Shown piece by piece: positions 17,248 to 23,826 of a stretch of 33,262 bases of DNA. The position numbers and the translations under genes are program-made. The notes beneath the pieces were generated by a model. The model saw nothing but the letters and a program-made list of their open reading frames with translations, did not search any database and was not told the origin of the DNA. Where the stretch lies: contig DAOUOU010000003.1 in NCBI GenBank assembly GCA_030626465.1, positions 1 through 33,262 on the forward strand, in the 5' to 3' direction. Numbering within the stretch: the first letter of the stretch is position 1; each line of letters opens with the position of its first letter. Origin of the DNA: Bacteroidales bacterium (GTDB taxonomy: Bacteria > Bacteroidota > Bacteroidia > Bacteroidales > UBA10428).

Positions 17248-19110
17248 ATGAAAAGGCTGATTATTATCTTAATACTGGTTCATTATGTGGGATTCAGTTC
17301 TTTTGGGCAAAAAAGTGAAAGTGAAATTGCTTTGAAAGAATATTTTATCGATGCTGAGTTTTTTCTTGCTCAGGAATTCTATATAGACGCGCTTAACGAT
17401 TATTTACAGGTTTACAGAAGAGGGTATGATAATAATGCAAATATCAATTACAGAATAGGTATCTGTTATTTGAATATTCCGGGGCAAAAAGAAAAATCCA
17501 TTCAGTATTTTGAAACTGCTAAAACATCAGTATCTGCAAAATATCGTGAAAGTAGCCTTAAAGAAAAGAATGCTGCCATTGATGTTTATCTATACCTTGG
17601 TAATGCTTATAGGGTAAACAACAGATTGGATGATGCTATTCGTTCTTATAAAGAATATAAGAAACTTTTGCCCGAGAATGAATCAAATTTGCATAAATAT
17701 GCTGACCAGCAGATTGAGGCCTGCAATATTGCCAGCGAATTCATGAAACATCCGATAGATGTTGAATTTTCTAATCTTGGTCCTGTTATCAATAACAGTG
17801 GTGAAAACTACAAAGCTGTGGTTTCAGGAGACGGATCAGTTCTTGTTTATATGAATCGGTTGCCTTTTTATGATGCGGTATCTTTTTCCAGGAATATTGG
17901 TGGAGAGTGGTCAGAACCTGAAAATATTACGCCTCAGATAATGTCTGATGGAAACCAATTTGTCACTTCTTTATCGTATGATGGCACCATGCTCCTTCTT
18001 ACAAAGGAAGATGAATTCAATAGTGATGTACTTGTCAGTCATTATGTAGATAACAGATGGACAAAATCTGAACTCCTGGGCTCAAACATTAATACAAAAT
18101 ACTGGGAGTCTCATGCCTGCATTTCAAAAGATGGTAAAACACTTTATTTTACAAGTAACCGCAAAGGAGGAATAGGAGACATGGACATCTATGTTTCTCA
18201 TCTGACCGCAGAGGGGAAGTGGGGACCGGCGATAAATCTGGGCACTGACATTAACACCAAACTTAATGAAGATACTCCATTTATTACTGAAGATGGTCAA
18301 CAACTTTATTTTGGCTCACAGGGATTTACAAGCATGGGAGGTTATGATATATTTGAATCAAAATTGGAAGGTGAGGGGAAATGGTCTGTACCTGAGAATC
18401 TGGGTTTTCCGATAAACACAACAGATGATGATTTGTTTTACTATCCTTGGAACAATGGTGTAGTGGCATACATGGAAAAAATACAAGAGGATAGTTATGG
18501 TGCTACCGATATATATAAAGTTATATATCCTTTAAAAATCGATGAAAGTATTGCACAACAAGTTATTCCTGTTGATACAAAACCTGATACGACAACCGGG
18601 ATCATTCCGGCACCATTGACAGAGATGCCGGAATCTTCCGAAATTAGAGAAGAACCTGAGCAGACGCTTGAAATAGCGGAGGTTAAAACCATTGCTATTT
18701 CTCCCGTCTTTTTTGGCTTTGATAAATCGATTCTAACTGAAAAGGGCAAGGAAGAATTACACAAGATCGTTGATTTGCTCAGGCAAAATTCGCATATACG
18801 TGTAGAACTGATTGGGTATACTGATCCTTTAGGACCAGCTTATTATAACGTAAGATTGGCAGAAAAAAGAGCAGTATCAGCCATGAATTTCCTTATTGAA
18901 CAGGGGATTGATGCTGATCGGCTAAAAGCAATTGGAAAAGGTGAAGTTGATTTTATCGCAGTGAACACCAATAAAGACGGATCAGATAATAGTAAGGGCA
19001 GAAAATACAATCGCAGAGTCGAATTTGAGATAACAGGTGTTGATAACAATACCTTAATTATAAAGCGGATTGATCCGGTGCCAGAGCATTTGAAAATTCA
19101 ACAGAAATAA
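17248..19110 (+). CDS. Paralog C: PorE-like exported TPR + PD40 propeller + OmpA domain protein
   Basis: Signal peptide MKRLIIILILVHYVGFSSFGQ; TPR; PD40 (LYFTSNRKGGIGDMDIYVSHL; FGSQGFTSMGGYDIFESK); OmpA ELIGYTDPLGPAYYNVRLAEKRA...GRKYNRRVEFE. Confidence 0.9.
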   Translation: MKRLIIILILVHYVGFSSFGQKSESEIALKEYFIDAEFFLAQEFYIDALNDYLQVYRRGYDNNANINYRIGICYLNIPGQKEKSIQYFETAKTSVSAKYRESSLKEKNAAIDVYLYLGNAYRVNNRLDDAIRSYKEYKKLLPENESNLHKYADQQIEACNIASEFMKHPIDVEFSNLGPVINNSGENYKAVVSGDGSVLVYMNRLPFYDAVSFSRNIGGEWSEPENITPQIMSDGNQFVTSLSYDGTMLLLTKEDEFNSDVLVSHYVDNRWTKSELLGSNINTKYWESHACISKDGKTLYFTSNRKGGIGDMDIYVSHLTAEGKWGPAINLGTDINTKLNEDTPFITEDGQQLYFGSQGFTSMGGYDIFESKLEGEGKWSVPENLGFPINTTDDDLFYYPWNNGVVAYMEKIQEDSYGATDIYKVIYPLKIDESIAQQVIPVDTKPDTTTGIIPAPLTEMPESSEIREEPEQTLEIAEVKTIAISPVFFGFDKSILTEKGKEELHKIVDLLRQNSHIRVELIGYTDPLGPAYYNVRLAEKRAVSAMNFLIEQGIDADRLKAIGKGEVDFIAVNTNKDGSDNSKGRKYNRRVEFEITGVDNNTLIIKRIDPVPEHLKIQQK

Positions 19111-19117
19111 ATAAATG

Positions 19118-19146
19118 AGCTGTCTTTCTACCAGACAGCTTTTGTT
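19118..19146 (+). terminator. Rho-independent-like terminator AGCTGTCT-TTCTACC-AGACAGCT-TTTGTT
   Basis: Perfect 8-bp stem, 7-nt loop, T-rich tail, just after the stop of paralog C. Confidence 0.75.
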
Positions 19147-19201
19147 ATTCATTGCCAATTGAGCTCTTAATAAATCGGTATACATTTTGCTGCCTTTTTT
19201 T

Positions 19202-19209
19202 TATTTTTG
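19202..19209 (+). promoter_or_regulatory. Putative -7 element TATTTTTG
   Basis: TAnnTTTG match 21 nt upstream of ATG 19231. Confidence 0.4.
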
Positions 19210-19230
19210 AATTAACCAAACTTGCTATCG

Positions 19231-20562
19231 ATGAAAATGTTTCTTTCATGCCTGTTTATAGCATTCGTTATAGGCTTTACTACAATACAGACTTTTTGCC
19301 AAAATGATAATGCAATTAGTGAAAACTTTAGAGAAGGTGAGTATTTCTTTAAAAGGGGAGAATATAAAAATGCAGTGATGTATTATATCAAACTGGTAGC
19401 AATAGACTCGCTTAATTCAAATTATAATTTTAAGGTTGGAGAATGTTATCTGAATATTCCTTCAAAGGAGCATCTTGCAATACCTTATTTTGAAGTAGCG
19501 GTAAAAAATGTTGTACCAAAGAAAAAGTATAAGAGAAGGTCGCAGGAAGAAAGGAACGCTCCATTGCATGCATATTTTTATCTGGGCAATGCTTATCGTA
19601 TCAATAACAAATTGGATAAGGCTTTGGAGAGCTATGCAAAGTTTATTGATTCTCCCTTTTTTTGGGGCAACTATAATCCGGGTATTGTCGAGCGGGAAAT
19701 CAAGTCCTGCGAAAGAGCAAAAATTATTCAAGATGCTCCTATTGAATATGAAAAAATAAATCTTGGAGAGGCAATTAATTCGCGTTTCTCAGAAGAAAGA
19801 CCTGTTGTATCGGGTGACGGGAATACACTAGTATTCATAAGACGCTTACAATTCTACGATGCTATATTTTACTCTGTGAAGGAGAATGGCAAATGGCGAA
19901 AAGCGAAAAATATTAATCCGCAAATTTTATCTGATGGTGAATTCTACCCTTCAGGGTTATCGCACGATGGAAGTCAATTGCTATTAATAAAAAAAGAATC
20001 AGAGACAAGCAATATTTATATTTCGTATCTTGAAGTAGACAACTGGTCAGAAGCCATAGAAGCAGATAATAATCTGAATTCAAATTCATCCGAAATACAT
20101 GCAAGTTTCGATCGGGAAGGAAATACTATTTATATAACTAGCAACAGATCAAAGAGCAAAGGTGGTTATGATATTTTTAAATCGAAACTTACTTCAAAAG
20201 GAACATGGAGCAAGCCTAAGAATCTGGGGAAGACAATTAATTCCGAATTCAATGAACAGGGAGCATATAATTATTCAATTCCCGGCGTACTCTTTTTTTC
20301 CTCCAAAGGGCATTATAACATGGGAGGCTTTGACATCTTTTATAGCAGAAGAACAGGTAAGAAATGGTCCATACCGGTAAACATTGGATATCCAATTAAT
20401 GATACTCGTGACAATCTGAATTATTGTCCTTCAGAGAAACTGAAAGAAGGATATTATGCTATCAATGATTCCCAAGGACTTGGCCAGTCTGATATATTTC
20501 TTATAAAAATTAAATCACTAAGTGTGTTGAATTTTGAACTGGAAGATGAGAAGGAACAATGA
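19231..20562 (+). CDS. Paralog D: exported TPR + PD40 propeller protein lacking a C-terminal OmpA domain
   Basis: Signal peptide MKMFLSCLFIAFVIGFTTIQTFCQ; TPR; PD40 motifs (GNTIYITSNRSKSKGGYDIFKSKLTSKGTWSKPKNLG; FSSKGHYNMGGFDIFYS); ends soon after the propeller. ATG 19231 preferred over TTG 19222. Confidence 0.88.
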   Translation: MKMFLSCLFIAFVIGFTTIQTFCQNDNAISENFREGEYFFKRGEYKNAVMYYIKLVAIDSLNSNYNFKVGECYLNIPSKEHLAIPYFEVAVKNVVPKKKYKRRSQEERNAPLHAYFYLGNAYRINNKLDKALESYAKFIDSPFFWGNYNPGIVEREIKSCERAKIIQDAPIEYEKINLGEAINSRFSEERPVVSGDGNTLVFIRRLQFYDAIFYSVKENGKWRKAKNINPQILSDGEFYPSGLSHDGSQLLLIKKESETSNIYISYLEVDNWSEAIEADNNLNSNSSEIHASFDREGNTIYITSNRSKSKGGYDIFKSKLTSKGTWSKPKNLGKTINSEFNEQGAYNYSIPGVLFFSSKGHYNMGGFDIFYSRRTGKKWSIPVNIGYPINDTRDNLNYCPSEKLKEGYYAINDSQGLGQSDIFLIKIKSLSVLNFELEDEKEQ

Positions 20563-20578
20563 AGCATAAGTACCAGAA

Positions 20579-20701
20579 TTGAAAACAGATCTTAAATACC
20601 ATAGATTTTTATATGTGTTAGCTGTCTCTCTAATCCTGACATCCTATTTAGATGGACAAGCAACCGGGGATGCGAAAGAGGATTTCCTGATGCCTTTCTA
20701 A
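20579..20701 (+). other. Possible small exported peptide or gene remnant (40 aa, TTG start): MKTDLKYHRFLYVLAVSLILTSYLDGQATGDAKEDFLMPF
   Basis: Short open frame with a signal-peptide-like hydrophobic stretch (FLYVLAVSLILTSYLDGQA) in the gap between paralog D and the GNAT gene; below the length cut-off of the supplied track. Confidence 0.3.
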
Positions 20702-20752
20702 GAACTATAGTTACTGTCCAGAATTATTCAGGAGAATAAAATAGATGGAGCT

Positions 20753-21286
20753 ATGAAGAAAAAAAAGAAAATAAATCTTAGAGCGCTCGAAGCTGAGGAT
20801 ATTGGCTTGCTTTACGAGTGGGAGAATGATAAACGAATATGGCAAGTGAGCAATACCATTACTCCGTTTTCAAAATTTATCCTGCAAAAATATCTTGATA
20901 ATTCTCACATGGATATTTATCAGGCAAAACAACTGAGATTAATGATCGATCTTGCTGAAGGCGATTCAAAGAGAACAGTTGGAGCAATTGACCTTTTTGA
21001 CTTTGATCCTTTTCATCTGAGAGCAGGTGTTGGAATTCTAATAGGGGGAGAAGCAGACCGCAATAAGGGGATTGCTACTATGGCCATGGAGGAACTTATC
21101 AATTATTCTTTTAACATTCTTCACCTACATCAGCTATACTGTAATATTTCTGCAAAAAATAAAGCAAGCTTGAGTGTATTCAAAAAAGCAGGATTTAGTA
21201 TTTGTGGCACAAAAAGAGAATGGTTGAAGTCACATGAAGGATTTGTTGATGAAGTTTTACTTCAACTAATCAATTCAAGTTATTAA
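20753..21286 (+). CDS. GNAT family N-acetyltransferase (RimJ/RimL/SpeG-like)
   Basis: INLRALEAEDIGLLYEWENDKRIWQVSN...GVGILIGGEADRNKGIATMAMEELINYSFNILHLHQLYCNISAKNKASLSVFKKAGF. Confidence 0.92.
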   Translation: MKKKKKINLRALEAEDIGLLYEWENDKRIWQVSNTITPFSKFILQKYLDNSHMDIYQAKQLRLMIDLAEGDSKRTVGAIDLFDFDPFHLRAGVGILIGGEADRNKGIATMAMEELINYSFNILHLHQLYCNISAKNKASLSVFKKAGFSICGTKREWLKSHEGFVDEVLLQLINSSY

Positions 21287-21422
21287 CATTTTTAATAAGT
21301 TAAATAAACAAATTCAAATATTATTTATAACTTAAGTGCATTAACAGCATAATATGGTTTGCACTGGGAAAGGAAATACTCCTGCTTCTATAAAATATCA
21401 ATTACCCTTGAGCCTTATTATT

Positions 21423-23006
21423 ATGAGAAGGAAAGTTATTGAGTACATTATACTGATTTTTATTTGCTCATGTTCTTTTCAAGCAAAAGCTCAGAGTCTG
21501 ATCGCTTTAAAGGATTATGTTATCAAAAAAGACAAATTTGCAGTCGATAAGGCCATTGACAAAATAAAAGAGGCAGGAGAACTCACGCAGGAAGCCAATA
21601 ATTACTATAATGAGGCATTGGAACTACAATCGAATTATAAGCTTGATGAACAGACACTTCAGAAAAAGTTAGCAAAGGTTGAGAAGAAGGCACTGGAAAC
21701 CCAGATGAAAGCAGATAAAATCTATACTTCTGCCTATAAGTCTTTGTATGAAATATGCCAGAAAACTCTACAAGCCACTGGCACTGTTACTTATGGTGAT
21801 GCGGATAGTTTTATAGAAACAGCCGAAGAAATGATGAATAATGCTTCATCAAAAAGAAAGGAAGCATCGGGTGTTACTAATCCATATGAAAAAGCAGCAA
21901 TGCTGAATGATGCAGCAGGAATGGAAAATACTGCAATTGAGAATATGATCGTGGCGTTTAAGGCACAGGCAGGAGAAGATGTTACATCGGCTATGGCAGA
22001 ATCAACTGCTGAGGAATATTATGATTACCAGGAAGAAAGTTATGCCTCTTCTCAGGAAGAGTCATATACCAGTGAGGTATATCAAGTTAGTGAAAATCTG
22101 GCAATCGACAAGAATATAATCCAAAAGTATGAGGATTATGTATCAGACGAATCTATACCTGATCCAATAATGATAAATCGTTCAGGAGTAGTTGGAGTAT
22201 CTGAAGCATCGGTAGATCAGGCAAGGATAATTCTTCATGAGTACACAACAGGAGATATCAGTGCAATGTATACGGACAAAGAACCTTCATTGGCTATCCT
22301 GGATTCCATTAGCAGCATAACTCAGACAGAAGAAGTCACTGGTACTATTGATGATGAATATGCAAGTCAGTACGAGGAGAGAATCATAGAGATGGAGGAG
22401 CCTACCGAAGCAAGAGAAGTTTTTGACATAAGTTATGTGACGCAATCTAAAGGGGTTCGGTTCATGGTGCAATTGGCGGCAAGCAGAATCCCTCTTAATC
22501 GTGCTCAGATGTGGGCTATTTATCCGGGCAATCTTACCATTGGAGTTATCAGAGAAGATAACTGGTACAAGTATCGCATAACAGGATTCAGACTTTTTTC
22601 AGAGGCAAACCGGGTTGCAATTAAATCAGGTGTTAAATATGCCTGGGTTTTATCATCAAACGATGGGATCTTAATAAACCTTGTAGAGGCAAGAGACATG
22701 ACGAGGGTTTTGGAAGCTGATGTAAAACGGAGAGGTAGAGGTGTTATTGAAAATGAAACTGATTTCTTTGTGCAGGTTTTGGCTTCCAAAATAAGACTAA
22801 ACGAGCAGGAGATGAATAGCCATTGCGGTTATTCAGGCCGTTGCAGAGAAATAATTGAAGAAGGATGGTTCAAATATCAAATTTATGCTGGCACATCTTA
22901 CCAGGAGGCGCTCTCGTTGAAAAATGAGATTACCGGTAAGTCATTTATTGTTACATATAAAGCCGGATCTAAACAAAATCTATATAAAGCTATACATAAC
23001 AAGTAA
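21423..23006 (+). CDS. Exported protein with coiled-coil N-terminal region, Tyr/Glu/Ser-rich linker and two SPOR-like repeats at the C-terminus
   Basis: Signal peptide MRRKVIEYIILIFICSCSFQAKAQ (ATG 21423 preferred over 21354); two related segments FMVQLAASRIPLNRAQM...REDNWYKYRITGF and FFVQVLASKIRLNEQEM...EEGWFKYQIYAGTSYQEA. Confidence 0.8.
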   Translation: MRRKVIEYIILIFICSCSFQAKAQSLIALKDYVIKKDKFAVDKAIDKIKEAGELTQEANNYYNEALELQSNYKLDEQTLQKKLAKVEKKALETQMKADKIYTSAYKSLYEICQKTLQATGTVTYGDADSFIETAEEMMNNASSKRKEASGVTNPYEKAAMLNDAAGMENTAIENMIVAFKAQAGEDVTSAMAESTAEEYYDYQEESYASSQEESYTSEVYQVSENLAIDKNIIQKYEDYVSDESIPDPIMINRSGVVGVSEASVDQARIILHEYTTGDISAMYTDKEPSLAILDSISSITQTEEVTGTIDDEYASQYEERIIEMEEPTEAREVFDISYVTQSKGVRFMVQLAASRIPLNRAQMWAIYPGNLTIGVIREDNWYKYRITGFRLFSEANRVAIKSGVKYAWVLSSNDGILINLVEARDMTRVLEADVKRRGRGVIENETDFFVQVLASKIRLNEQEMNSHCGYSGRCREIIEEGWFKYQIYAGTSYQEALSLKNEITGKSFIVTYKAGSKQNLYKAIHNK

Positions 23007-23025
23007 TTACTTTAAATCTATTGAT

Positions 23026-23811
23026 ATGGAACGTATTTACAACCAACGGATTAGAATGCTGATTTTTGCTATTTTACCAGTAGCACTGGTAATGACCTCT
23101 TGTGTTTCACAAAAGAAAGTGAAACTGATTCAGGAAAGAGTAAACAAGGAAATGACCACTCAATTTGAGAATCCTCGTACTACTACTTACCGGATTCAAA
23201 CCGGGGATCATATATACATTCGTGTGTATAGTGTAGATCCTAAGACAAGTAAATTTTTTCAGTCGGATTTTCCTTACCTGATGAATTCAACATACCAATA
23301 CTTAAATACTTATGTTGTTGATGAGTTTGGATATATCTCCTTCTCATTTATCGAGAAATTGTATGTAAAAGGATTAACCATTCAGGAAGTTCAACAATCT
23401 ATCCAGACGCAGCTCGATGAGTATTTTAAGGAAGCAACTGCTTATGTGAAGCTTGTAAATTTTCAGGTTGGCGTTCTGGGAGATGTTAACTCACCCGGAA
23501 ATTATACGATTGAACAAGACCAGATCAATGTATTTCAGGCTATTGGTCTTGCTGGCGGAATAACAGATTTTGGAAATTATAAAGAAGTAAAAATAATAAG
23601 ACAAACTCAAAACGGATCAGAGGTTTATATTCTTGATTTAACAGATAACCGAATTCTTGAATCACCTTATTATTATATGTTGCCTAATGATGTACTCTAT
23701 ATTGAACCTCGAAATTCTAAATCGTGGGCATATAGTAAGTTTCCATATCAAACCTTATTTTACTTCTTTTCTGTGGCTATTTTAGGTGCTGCTTTGTATT
23801 TAAACTACTAA
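23026..23811 (+). CDS. Polysaccharide export outer-membrane lipoprotein (Wza-like, Poly_export/SLBB)
   Basis: Lipobox MTSCVSQ; YRIQTGDHIYIRVYSVDP; VVDEFGYISFSFIEKLYVKGLTIQEVQQSIQTQL; VGVLGDVNSPGNYTIEQDQINVFQAIGLAGGITDFGNYKEVKIIRQ; C-terminal TM. ATG 23026 preferred over 22924. Confidence 0.92.
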   Translation: MERIYNQRIRMLIFAILPVALVMTSCVSQKKVKLIQERVNKEMTTQFENPRTTTYRIQTGDHIYIRVYSVDPKTSKFFQSDFPYLMNSTYQYLNTYVVDEFGYISFSFIEKLYVKGLTIQEVQQSIQTQLDEYFKEATAYVKLVNFQVGVLGDVNSPGNYTIEQDQINVFQAIGLAGGITDFGNYKEVKIIRQTQNGSEVYILDLTDNRILESPYYYMLPNDVLYIEPRNSKSWAYSKFPYQTLFYFFSVAILGAALYLNY

Positions 23812-23826
23812 TGCTGGGGTATCTTA

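Noticed and set aside
15144-20104. Antisense ORFs in the supplied track (e.g. 15144..15410, 18495..18764, 19462..19731, 19913..20104)
   Set aside because: Lie opposite well-supported CDSs, no domain-like sequence or start context; explained by codon composition of the + strand genes.
11877-20562. Complete type IX secretion system
   Set aside because: Only PorE-like architecture is seen; no PorK/L/M/N, PorV, PorT or SprA-like genes in the window.
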